A stretch of 64,000 bases of DNA from Omphalotus guepiniiformis (lineage: Eukaryota > Basidiomycota > Agaricomycetes > Agaricales > Omphalotaceae). Below, piece by piece: positions 1 through 9,771 of this stretch. Position 1 is the stretch's first letter. Each line of letters opens with the position of its first letter. The position numbers and the translations under genes are program-made. A model generated the notes under the pieces. That model saw only the letters and a program-made list of their open reading frames with translations. It ran no database searches and had not been told where the DNA came from. The DNA lies in NCBI GenBank assembly GCA_028554645.1, contig JAQOOI010000015.1, positions 310,001-374,000 on the forward strand. Reading direction: 5' to 3'.

Positions 1-830
1 ATACGAAGTCTAGCCCGAGTTGATCTTCATCAGCGACTGGATTTAACACTCAGTCCAATGTTTTCTTATTGTTCACTGTATGATCGCAACTCACCATAGC
101 CATCGGCATCAGCGGTAGCCCAACCGGTCCCTCTGCCAAGCATCTCTTTAAAATCGTTTGTAGAGAGCTACACGTATATACGTACACTGGTTGATCGATC
201 CAGAAGAAGTCGGCCAAAGTGTTCCAACTGTAATTGTTCAAGGACGCTCCATAGTCAGATCCAATGCGAATAGGACCACTCTAAAATCGAGTTAATGTGA
301 GCTATTGGACATCTATACATAAGAAGACTCGCGCTTGATTACCTCAAACAGAACACCAGCCATACTCGAGGTGCCAGGCCTGGCAATGAGGATCAGCTGC
401 TGTATTGTGCTCAATGGAAAGAATAGATTTAGACTAACCCTCCCGTCAGCCAGATACCCCAGGGATCGCTGCTCTCGTTAGCGGCAGCAGTCAAAGAGCC
501 ATTCTTGCTCTCGAATCCCCAGAAGAAGAGTGTGTCGTTTGGGTGCCCCTCACGCTGGACGGGGATATTGCCAGCGAAGCTTCGAGACAGCGGGAACGAA
601 ACGTTGGGGAGTGGGTTTGTCACTTGGAAGTCTGCAGAAAAACGAGCGTGAGTTAGTGCGACGTGTTGCGATACAACGGCAAATGCGCAAGCCTCACAAT
701 CCTGCCATTCAGGACTGAAGTCTCCTGAGGGTTGGCCTGAGTATACGTGAGGATACGAGCTTGGAAGAGTCTGGGAAACGATAGGAGCGATGAGAATAAA
801 CGGAAGCCAAAAGACATGTTGAGCTTTCAT
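1..830 (-). CDS. Serine carboxypeptidase, peptidase family S10 (5' part, cut by window edge)
   Basis: Six exons read on the minus strand: 830-698, 631-439, 379-343, 280-186, 132-95 and 36-1; all introns are GT-AG and keep frame. The product starts with a likely signal peptide (MKAQHVFWLPFILIAPIVSQ), followed by the family's N-terminal stretch NIPVQREGHPNDTLFFWGFE, then DPWGIWLTGGPGTSSM, the conserved oxyanion-hole segment (usually LNGGPGxSS; Asn is Thr here). After it come NNYSWNTLADFFWIDQPVGTGWATAD and a conserved DEDQLGLDF segment. The catalytic Ser, Asp and His would lie beyond position 1. The family removes C-terminal residues from peptides in the vacuole or outside the cell; the signal peptide fits either. 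Function is inferred from family motifs; the gene looks intact as far as it goes. Confidence 0.85.
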
Positions 831-1399
831 CGTGGGGTGGGGTTTGAGGTGGATCTCCTAGATAGCCTCAGCTATTTATTGAGCGTCTGCAGTCCGCAAT
901 TAGGCAAGCGGTGTATACAACGAAGTTGGAATGCCATAGCCGCACTGTCTCAGCGTGCAGGTGCTCCGGTACCGGCCAATACAACCAGTAGCTGTACTCA
1001 ATTTTCCATTCCAAGGACGTTATTTTTGACAGTTTGAGACTGCCTTTTGCGTAAGCTGCAATTATGAACAATGCGAACGCAGTCTTTACACTCTATTGTT
1101 TATAAGATTGCTCAGCGATTAAATGACAATTCCGACATTCACTTACGCTTTGTACCGCAAGCACCCTCTTTCACCAGGCCAACCTTAAAGGAGAAGCGCA
1201 ACAACGGTTCCGCATTAGCAGAAGAGTCAACAGATGCCATGGCTGTATCGGAATAACAGCAGCTTCGGAGTTAATTGGGTGAGCGTAAGCGAGCCCAATT
1301 GTAGAGGGTGACCCAAAATCCGTTGCACAGCCACCGCGCGCGGCGCTACATTTCGACACAACACAAGTAAACACAGAGCTTTAATGTGCTGCAGCTGTA
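831..1399. other. Intergenic, no gene recognised
   Basis: Upstream region of the carboxypeptidase. Short open frames occur on both strands, but none has a recognisable motif or plausible splicing. A GC-rich imperfect hairpin sits at 1273-1300 (stem AATTGGG/CCCAATT). Confidence 0.5.
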
Positions 1400-1559
1400 A
1401 ACAGATTTAATATGTAGAAATAAATCAGTTTCTTTTCCTCTTTTCCCCTGAGAGTTCTGGGAAGAGGTTCCTTCCATTCAATAGTATCAATACAGTTTAT
1501 TATTGTTTCAAAAAACTCAGACAAAATCCTAAAAAAATATCATGATGAAGTTGTAGGTG

Positions 1560-2200
1560 ATATTCTCACTCTGCTTTTTGGAGAATAAGTTGCTCAGCTC
1601 TCTTCAGTTGAAGAGTCTCCTCTCTACTCCATTACTTATCAGAAGCCAAACAGTCATCCATCAATTTCAAAAGTTGGAAATTTTCAGACATATCATTCTT
1701 TCACCAAATCTAGTACTATTCTGACTCAAATTTTTTGTCAATCTAGAGGTAATCCAGAGCATAAGCTGTTTAGAGATGTAGTATAGCTGTAGAATGTGAA
1801 GGATACTAGATGGCAACATTACTTCACAACAAGCATTGTGCTGAGATTTGGTATAAGTCCTCCAATCTAGGCCTGGAAGAAGTCAATCTTCCTTGGATTC
1901 CCATTGCTTGACAGTTAAATGGAATACTAGAGGGTGACACTGAATTAAACATAACACAGCTATTAGAGCTAACACTGGCTTGGGATATAACAATTCACAA
2001 GAGTCAAGGTTTGACCTTAGACAAGGCAACTATCTTTCTTACTGAGGAATTTGCTTTAGTTGAATTATCCTTTGTGGCCATGAGTGAAGACATTGAAAAG
2101 AATTGCCTTCCATGACTCATGTCTAGAAGCTCATTTGCAAAAAGTTAAGAAACCTCTTATGAGACAGATGATGTTTAGATTTAAAGAGAGGAATTAAAGT
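1560..2200 (+). pseudogene. PIF1/Helitron-type helicase relic
   Basis: AT-rich decayed sequence. At 1969-2087 the plus strand reads LTLAWDITIHKSQG, then LTLDKATIFL and FVAMS. This matches the C-terminal helicase motifs of PIF1-like proteins, including those carried by Helitron rolling-circle transposons (family form: TIHKSQGLTLDKAVID...FVALSR). An upstream block around 1735-1820 reads GNPEHKLFRDVV before stops and resembles the segment that precedes it in Helitron helicases. Stops and frame changes interrupt the reading, so it is not functional. Neither the Rep domain nor convincing element ends were seen, so assignment to Helitron rather than a host PIF1 copy is inference. Confidence 0.7.
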
Positions 2201-2240
2201 TGGTGCTTGATGATTATGAAGTTGACTTCAGTAGTGAATT

Positions 2241-3582
2241 AAATTTTTATGATAATCAATGTGTTTAATGAGTATTTTTGCATACTAACTGGGTACATGC
2301 AAAAACAGTGAATTTTATCATAAAATACGCTCAACCATATGCAGTAGGAGCCTAGCTCGTAATGCAAACCCTAGTTTGTTACGATGACAATAAACTCCTC
2401 ATTATTGTAGAACTATAATAGCATGTACATCTGTGGCTCAAATGGTGATCATGACAGCTCGGACATTCTTGATCCAAGATATGGCGGGCAGCGAACGGGA
2501 AGTCATATGTTGAGATGCTGTTGTGTCGAAAAGTACGTTTGGGTTCCACGGACCCGTATGAGCGAGCTCTGAGCTGCAGGCATAAAGAAATCAGACATAT
2601 AGAAATGCGAGAAGGCGTTGCAAACTTTACTGTTGAGCTGTATTGACAATACGAGATAATTCAGTCCAAAAGCTGGAGATAATTTTAGATGGTATCGGGA
2701 CTAATGATGAGACGTGACCTCGATGATTTTACCACTGCGTTTGAATCAGCCGTTGGAACAGCCCGCATGTGTCACGCCATGACATTGACTCGAGTATTAC
2801 CTGTGAAGTAAAGGACGCTTGGACTCTTTACCGAATGTCCATGATAATGCACGTCACTCTTCAATATTCAATTCTTGCATTTGAATGGAGATGTTTTGAC
2901 TGGGGTGGCGTGTGCGTAGCTTATACACACTACTTCGACATAAGTGAGAGACACGTACGCAGGAGATGATGTGAAAAGAACACGCCTAGAACGGTATCCC
3001 AGAATTCCCCAGCTGATCTACAGCTATTCACCAAGAATTTTCGGAAAAGAAGAGAAGACCTGAGCTCTTCTAAGCTGACCCATAACAGCCCATATTGGCT
3101 TCATACGGTCCGAGTACGTGGCAAGGCATTCCTTTTGGTAGTGCAAGGCAAAGACGGTGATCGCTTGAACGACAGCATTCGATATATATATCCTCGGTTG
3201 CTCCAGAAGTGTATTTCGAGCTTTAAGACACAAATTCGGTAGAAATGCCAAATATCGCTAGTCAATGAGTGTTGTAAAGTTCTGGTAAAGTGGCAGATAT
3301 CAATGGGAGACTTTGGGAGTGAAGCACCGGAGAAGTTTGACTTTCGGAAGCCTTCGGAAGTTACGTATTACTTACTTAGTATCCAGAGCACGTGATGGGC
3401 TGATCTGCGGAGTCTAAGTGTATCTGTGGCTTTCATTGTTGTGCAACATGGGTCCAGTAAACGTTACTTGGAAAGCTTTGTCTAAAAGATCGCAAACCGC
3501 CTCTCACCATCGTCGACCTTGCTTATAACTGTTGCACCCTCGACACACCACCATTGCCCACCTAAATACTCTACGCCACAGA
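2241..3582. other. Intergenic, no gene recognised
   Basis: Only short unlinked open frames on both strands (the longest about 75 codons). No domain motif, RNA gene or repeat was recognised. It separates the helicase relic from the small FunK1-like gene. Confidence 0.5.
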
Positions 3583-4482
3583 ATGACCCGTAACGCTTCG
3601 AATTCCGACAATGACACGAAGAACAACGCGTTAGAGACAATGGATGTTGACTTTGACGCGCATATACTCGGTATTGAGGAGACGATAGAGGAGAGCCGTG
3701 TTAATGAAGTTGAGATCACGTCTGAGGTGAGCACTTTGATTCGAAATGCGCCTCGAAGCTAATCAGGTCCCCGTATACAACTCGGTGGCTCTCTGCTTCT
3801 GACTTCAGCCTATTTATCATTCGCAATCTCAAAATTTCAAGAACGTTGATCGTGGACGGTTCCCAATCACGGCTGGCATCAATCAGGAGAGCCACCAATG
3901 TTCTCTCGTGAAGGACACATGGCGCGTCTTCGATTACTTCTGCATCGACGATAGGAAGGAAGACGTGGATAGACTATGGGTTGCGCAGAGAGCCACACAA
4001 CTTTCCACTGAGCGTGACGATGTCCGTTTATCTCACCCTCACGGTTCGGACACGGAGAGCGTCCTTCAAGTTGAACACTACGAGATTTGTGACGAGCCTC
4101 AGCACTTTCGCTTGCTCCTTGATCATCCCTACGTTGATCTCACCAATTTCAAAACCACCTACGAGCTCGTGAAAGTCATGAAAGACGCTATGGAAGGTGA
4201 GTTTCGCCAAACGTTCACAAGTCTATCCAAGGTGACGTGTTGGGCTAATTGAATAATCCAGCACATTCCGTGGCATACAAGAAGGCTGGAATTTTACATG
4301 GCAACATTAGCCCTGACACCATCTTAGTTGGTGAAAACAGTAAAGGATATCTGGTTGACTGGGACAAAGACCATATATTCTCAAATCCAATAGCGATGAT
4401 ACAAAAACTAACTAGGGAACTTGGGGTGGAAGCAGACCTTGATTTGATTGAAGAAGTGATGCGGGGTCGCCAGTCTGTTTGA
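3583..4482 (+). CDS. Short, divergent FunK1-like pseudokinase
   Basis: Three exons, 3583-3726, 3809-4196 and 4262-4482, joined by GT-AG introns in frame, give about 250 residues; an in-frame ATG at 3532 is an alternative start. Exon 2 contains LVKDTWRVFD, matching LLKDTWRV of the FunK1 genes elsewhere in this window. It continues to FRLLLDHPYVDLTNFKTTYE and VMKDAME at the same intron position used by those genes. Exon 3 reads YKKAGILHGNISPDTILVG then GYLVDWD. The catalytic-loop Asp is Asn (HGN for HRD/HGD) and the downstream metal-binding Asn is Thr. The protein stops right after the DWD segment, so the rest of the C-lobe is missing. It is either a decayed copy or a small pseudokinase; the open spliced frame favours a retained gene, but this is unproven. 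Confidence 0.6.
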
Positions 4483-6575
4483 GCTGCACAGGAATTTCGT
4501 TGTTTACATTTTTTCTGCGTCTGCGATACAAAAATTACCCATGAAATGAATGTGTGTCTCTTCCTGTAACGGGGGCTTGAATATACACACCAATGAAGAA
4601 ACCTTTGCTTGATAGAGCCAGCAAACAGTTCAAAAAGGCCAGCGCCAAGACACCGCCATGCTACAAGTGGCATGCTGTGAGCGCTTCAGCTTAGAGCTAG
4701 CGCCCTGATCATGTGATGAGGATGAAACTGAGCGAACTTGAAAACATCCTGAAAACATCTCTCCGCGACGTCGCCGTGCTTCGCATTTCTCGTCCCATCG
4801 TTCTCGAATCCAGGTGATCACCACACTAAATCCTTCATCGGTGTCTCCCGCCATACCCAACATCGACGTGTGCGCAACTTGAAAGAATGAAATCAGGAGC
4901 TTAAACATCCTCGAGGCTCAGGAATTGTGCCAGCTACAACCAAGGAGATTGAAGGAAGATAGGACAAATAGATCACACCGTCCTGCTCTTCGAGCCCATG
5001 GCAGCCTACAGTGTTATGCCAGCTTTCAGCGGGACTTCTTGCCATCTATATTGACAAGCGTTTGCACCATCGACCGGCAATCCCAGGGTGCTGCTTCAGC
5101 TGATTCGGAGGTAAAACACGGAGCCAGCATGCAACATTACCTGGCGCAAGACGGTTTCGGAGACGAGGTGGACTTGTAATTCCCCCGTGATTCGCCCTTG
5201 CTCATGGAGCTTGACGAAGCATCGAGCTGACGTCCGAGTCTGAGTGGGAGCAGTGGCCAGTGAAGAGTGGTGTGTGATGCAGGATTACATGCTTGAGGTT
5301 TCAGTTGGTTGTATACTGGAACTGTCCTGGGGGAGTTGAAAAACATTCACTGGCGACGTTGTGTGAGACTGGTGCCACAAGCATCCACGCGTGCGTCGTA
5401 TCCCAGAACGAACTTTTTTCGCGGTGTACAGGTGTTGGAGCGTTGGTGTCGCTATATGCGCTTCTGCGGCATACAGACCTGACTCTGGACGATTCTTGAC
5501 AGTATTGACGGGATGATACTCTCAGATTAGAAGGAATTGAGCTAGAGGGTGACTTGACGCATGGAGGGAAAAGACTTACAGGACCTCTTGTCACTCTACT
5601 TTCTGGGGGGAAAATCGACGACGACGAACGAGCTTGATGTATGCGCGCGCTTGCAACATGCTGTCGCTTCGTTTATGGGACCATTCCTCTCGTTGCTTAT
5701 ATTTTGTGTTCGATATTGTAGGAAGCTCGATGATGGCCAAAGCGCAGGATACTACCCTGCCCTTGTCAAAGAGCCACAAAGCTAAAAACGAACCAAAGTG
5801 ATGAGTCTCTCTGCCATACACACGACTGGAGCCCCACGTACCAAGTTCCCTATTGGAAACAATAACCCAGTCCTTCTCAAGTAACTTCGAGTCTATCCAT
5901 CCAGTCCAAAAGATAGCAGATCTCCGCTGTGGGCGTCAAGGCTCTGCTTGGGAAAAAAAAATCAGCCAAGTGAAACGAGGTTAGAAAGTTCCTTGTTCAG
6001 CAATTAGGAAAGAGGCTTTCATTTCGAGATGGTTGCTTGTTGATAAAGAGTTGAAAACACTCAGTTCCCCGTGTGACTGGCTCGGACGTGGACCAACGGG
6101 GATCAACATGGACCCACAAGTCCCAGAATGGATTCGCAGAGCTCTGGTGTCACTCTTTTCTTTGGCTTTGGAAAAGTGGCTATCGAAGGAGAGTTGGCTG
6201 AGGATTTGAATGTTTTTTTACCTCCAGCTTTTCATGGTCACCAGGAGTCTCGGAGACAGAACTTCGAAATCGTGAACGGTCGGCTATTTCAAGCTGACAG
6301 GAGCCGCGAGAAGAGCCAGCTGGCTCACGTCCTCAACGGTTCGTGGCTACTCAAACAAAAAAAAAAAGAAAGAAAGAAAAAACAAGGACTGAGACTTTTT
6401 GAATTCATCGCGCTCTCGTTATCTTGGATGGTTCAAGTTGGTGCCATTTGTGGGCTTCATATACATGTGCCATCTCCTGCCGCTTAGCAACAGAAGTTTT
6501 TCCAGTCTGTCTATCTGCTGATTTCCCTTGTCCTCTTTTTGCTCAAAGGTTGTCGAAAATGGGGGTTTGGAAAGC
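4483..6575. other. Intergenic, no gene recognised
   Basis: Several open frames of 70-120 codons on both strands, including one at 6128-6487 that runs through an A-rich tract (6356-6385, Lys-rich translation). None shows family motifs or convincing splice pairs, so no gene is called. Confidence 0.45.
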
Positions 6576-6583
6576 TATAAAAG
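6576..6583 (+). promoter_or_regulatory. TATA box of the small gene at 6697
   Basis: TATAAAAG lies about 115 bp upstream of the ATG at 6697, with pyrimidine-rich sequence between, a common basidiomycete promoter layout. Confidence 0.5.
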
Positions 6584-6696
6584 AACTAGGATGAGGCCAG
6601 TGGTACGTCCTCATCAGCTATCTGCCCTCTCAGTTCTACCTAATTTCTCCGCATTTTGTCTACCCTTATACTCGTAACGCAGAACAAAACCTTCCG

Positions 6697-7196
6697 ATGA
6701 ATCCACTCAACCTCGTCGCCAAAGTCGCTTCGGTGCAGACGTCATTGTCCAGTATGCTCCCCGGAAACCGGGAATCTAAGGTCCACGGTCTTTGTGAATC
6801 GACCAGAGTCCTAGTTGAAAAGCTCTCAAATCTCACCGACGACCAAGCTCTTCAGGCCAGCTACAGGACAAGTTTCATTGCGTAAGTTTTTATCTTACCG
6901 TAGTATCCTCCTCAAAACTCCAAGTGAATCATGGATGCTGACTCTCTGTCTTATCATTCAGGCTCACCACTCGTCTGAACGCCATCGACACGTCCAATAA
7001 CAGCCCCGAACTTCGCGTGATAGAGAAAGACCTCACTGAGCTGAATGACGAGCTTCTGTCTGTCGTGAAGAGGCTTCAAACCGAAATGCTTCAGCGAGTA
7101 CGAGATTCGTCTATATGTCACTACCTCGAGTCGTGTACTGACGTGAAACAATGCATTCTAGCAATAGACTGCAATGCCTCCTATGCATATGGATAG
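6697..7196 (+). CDS. Small helical protein, unknown function
   Basis: Exon 1 is 6697-6881; a GT-AG intron (6882-6961) leads to exon 2 at 6962-7196, giving 139 residues. A further possible intron (7098-7161, with a TACTGAC branch-like site near its end) would shorten the C-terminus to a stop at 7165-7167. The predicted protein is polar and probably all-helical: the N-terminal part includes LVAKVASVQTSLSSMLPG and LCESTRVLVEKLSNLTDDQA, and the second exon has an amphipathic run rich in Leu, Glu and Lys (IEKDLTELNDELLSVVKRL). No family was recognised. A TATA box and good splice sites support transcription. It stands alone upstream of the first FunK1 copy. Confidence 0.55.
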
Positions 7197-7543
7197 TATT
7201 GAGCCTTGAAGACACGTGAAGGATTGATACAAGTCATTGTGCCGTCGCGTACCCCACTCCTCATGCCTGTTGACATTTGCTCGTTGTAAACCAATTGAAC
7301 ATTTGTATCCCTGCTGCATGTATTTTCAATCCCTCAATGTATTCATACCCAATTGTTCTCATGTTCAGTGTGGTCATGAGTAATGTTCATGTTTACCTGT
7401 ATCGAAGCTTCAGAGCCGCCGAAATATATAGAAGTTAACGTACCAATTGCCCAACAAGTGTCCTCGTCTCCCTTTTCGCCGTGATTTTGATCCACTACCA
7501 AATCAGCAGTCATTGTCTGCCGGCCCGGACCAGACCGACTTGA

Positions 7544-7622
7544 AATTTGTAGCACGTCACGTGTCCGCGTTGTGGCTTCGACGCGTCCACTCACCTCGAA
7601 TCCTCGAATCTGTGTCCTCTGA
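7544..7622 (+). repeat. Copy of a FunK1 promoter block
   Basis: The sequence from AATTTGTAGCACGTCACGTG to GTGTCCTCTGA is repeated almost exactly at 9592-9662, upstream of the complete FunK1 gene. Here it runs straight into kinase coding sequence, so the first exon and most of the second are missing from this copy. Confidence 0.75.
7558..7563. promoter_or_regulatory. CACGTG E-box in copied FunK1 promoter
   Basis: The palindrome CACGTG lies inside the promoter block shared with the complete FunK1 gene. The same hexamer occurs at 9605-9610 and 60903-60908. Such E-boxes are bound by bHLH factors in fungi; which factor acts here is unknown. Confidence 0.4.
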
Positions 7623-7682
7623 TGGCGTATCGCAAATTTTTATCAGGCAGGCGACATACCTCTACTTCACCATCATACTGAA

Positions 7683-8723
7683 ATGACCGACGTCGATCTT
7701 CCGGATGGTCTCAGAAGCCTCCGCCAACACCAACATTATCGAATGATGCTAGAAGATGTCGGTGAAGACATCACACAGTTCGACCGCACTCGCAAGCTGG
7801 CTTCTGCAGTGAGAGATGCAATGAAAGGCGAGTGTATTTACTGCTACCTTTCCTTCCCATTGTGACTGATTAATTACGATTAGCTCATCAAGAGGCATAC
7901 GACGAGGCCAAGATCTTGCATCGCGACATAAGTGCAGGAGATATTCTGATTGGCAAAGATGGACAAGTTTACCTGATTGATTGGGACCTCTCTAAGCCGG
8001 TCGCAGAACTGGGAGAGAGAGCACGTCAACCTGTGCGCACGGTATGTCATTGTCTTCGTGGTCTTTACTTGATATTGACAGTTTTTGTGCTTTTAGGGCA
8101 CCTGGCAATTTGTTGCGGCTCGGCTGCTCTTGGCCCCTGTACCAGGTTCAAAACCTGTCTTCCCCGAACTCGAGGATGACCTTGAGAGTTTCTTCCATGT
8201 CTTGAGCTGGACAATACTTCGGTTCACGATCCACGGCATTACGAGCCCAGTGTTGAAGGGATTACTCGCCAGTGTTTATGATTATATTTGGGACAATCCA
8301 GATGCTCCTGGAGGAGTTGATGGAGGCAGAAGGAAGAGAGATCATATCGTGAGCAAGTACATGGCTGACGAAGCCAAACTTCCTCCAACTGCGCTCCGAG
8401 ACTTAGTGTGCGATCTCGAGACCGTGTTCACAATCCGCTACGAGAAGAAAGTTTCCGCACAAACGTTAATCGACCAATGGAAGGAGATCTATGATGCCGC
8501 CTCCGATAAGAAGCGCAAGAACATGGAGGCGAGAGATGACATGGGTGTCATACGCAGGAAAAGGCTCAACTCAGATTGGATGATAAAGCGCTTCCAGGAG
8601 GCCATCGACTCTGACAACTGGCCTGAAGAACAATGCGTGCGCCACGCACATGACATCACCTCGAGCAAGCGGAAGGGCGTATTCAATGGGTCGGAGTCAC
8701 AGGCGAAGAGATCGAGACATTGA
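7683..8723 (+). pseudogene. FunK1 kinase, N-terminally truncated copy 1
   Basis: Three exons remain: up to 7827, 7884-8041 and 8097-8723. Recognisable homology starts near 7629 (FYQAGDIPL), but an in-frame TGA at 7620-7622 means translation could start only at the ATG at 7683, giving about 309 residues without the N-lobe. The first intron (7828-7883) starts with GC rather than GT. The catalytic loop reads HRDISAGDILIG: the HRD is kept but the metal-binding Asn of HRDxxxxN is Asp. The C-lobe runs from GTWQFVAARLL through ELEDDLESFFHVLSW to a basic tail ending KRSRH. It is the upstream member of a tandem pair with the gene at 9772. Without an N-lobe it is unlikely to be an active kinase, although the open frame is uninterrupted. 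Confidence 0.7.
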
Positions 8724-9084
8724 TCCCGAAGTTACCCTAGGGTGGATATGATATTTGTAGGATTATTTCGTGTATTTTACTTACAATCTGTACTCTGTAA
8801 TACTGTAACTCGACATGAACTTGAAGGAATCTACTCTTAACTTCGAATTTCCAACCAGTTTTTCGCTTTTCACCTCTGTACAATGATATACATTCTTTTC
8901 TCCATCGACGACACAACTGTTTAGTGTCACCATACCAAGCGGAGTATGTATGTATGCTCTTGCCATTTTACTACACTCTTGAGTCTTTCTTCAAATACAG
9001 TCTCCTATTTCTCTGGATTTCGCCTCTCTTCCGCGATAAACGTTGGAATCGTGCTCTACACGAATTCATATCGCACGACATTCT

Positions 9085-9590
9085 GCAGCTTGTTAGCTTG
9101 CTTGCAGAGCCTAAATCGAAAGCAGGATTTTTTGGTCAGTTTTCAGGTTCTTTCCATCCTTTTTTGATTGAGTATTCTGTGACGAATTTCTCTAGGTGAA
9201 CGTTTACAACCGCTAATCGTACGAATAATGCGCATATATCCACCAATGTGTCTTGTATCAACCGTACCAGCAGCACTTAAAGCACTAGATGCTCTTAACT
9301 TCCCAGATCTAAGCAGACTAGGTCCTGCGCTGCGTTCTGCGTTGACGTGTTTCAAGGTCTACACCACCTTTTCCTGCTGGAACACTGCTGGAACATCAAG
9401 ATCGCCTCAACGCATGGTGAGCCTGAAGCCAGCAAACCTGAATCTTTCCTTATCCCAACGCTTTTGGAAGCCCTGCCGTTTGTCTCTAAATCCGAACATC
9501 CATCCGTCTACTTTACTGCTAAAACGCCTGCTACAGCGGCAGTGGATTCTGATACATATTCAGGCGGAGTGTAAACCGGGAGATCATTGT
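9085..9590 (+). pseudogene. Trs65 fragment (5' part) downstream of FunK1 copy 1
   Basis: The region resembles the first two exons of the Trs65-like gene at 47786. 'Cagagcctaaatcgaaagcagg' followed by a decayed GTCAG intron leads to a CATATATC-containing start of exon 2. Recognisable pieces then follow: LSRLGPALRSALTCF for SGLGPTPRSASTRF, KPANLNLSLS, and a block equivalent to PSILPPATPNPTPATAAVD. Frame shifts and deletions prevent any long reading. It lies just 3' of FunK1 copy 1 in the same orientation, as the larger fragment does 3' of copy 2. Confidence 0.7.
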
Positions 9591-9604
9591 AATTTGTAGC
9601 ACGT

Positions 9605-9610
9605 CACGTG
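9605..9610. promoter_or_regulatory. CACGTG E-box upstream of FunK1 copy 2
   Basis: CACGTG sits about 162 bp upstream of the ATG at 9772, and the copy at 60903-60908 is about 156 bp upstream of the ATG at 61064. The conserved position in two paralogues suggests a working regulatory site; binding is not shown. Confidence 0.45.
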
Positions 9611-9771
9611 TCCGCGTTGTGGCTTCGACGCGTCCACTCACCTCGAATCTGTGTCCTCTGAGCCACAGTGATTCCTATATTCGGGCAAACTTCATATCCC
9701 ATTGTCCTCTCTAGATACTACTTAAGACCACTTCTTGCAGTGTAGATACGGTAAGTTCTCGTTTTTTCATC

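Noticed and set aside
6128..6487. 119-codon frame with Lys-rich tract
   Set aside because: The Lys run comes from an A-rich simple repeat; no motif, no splice partners.
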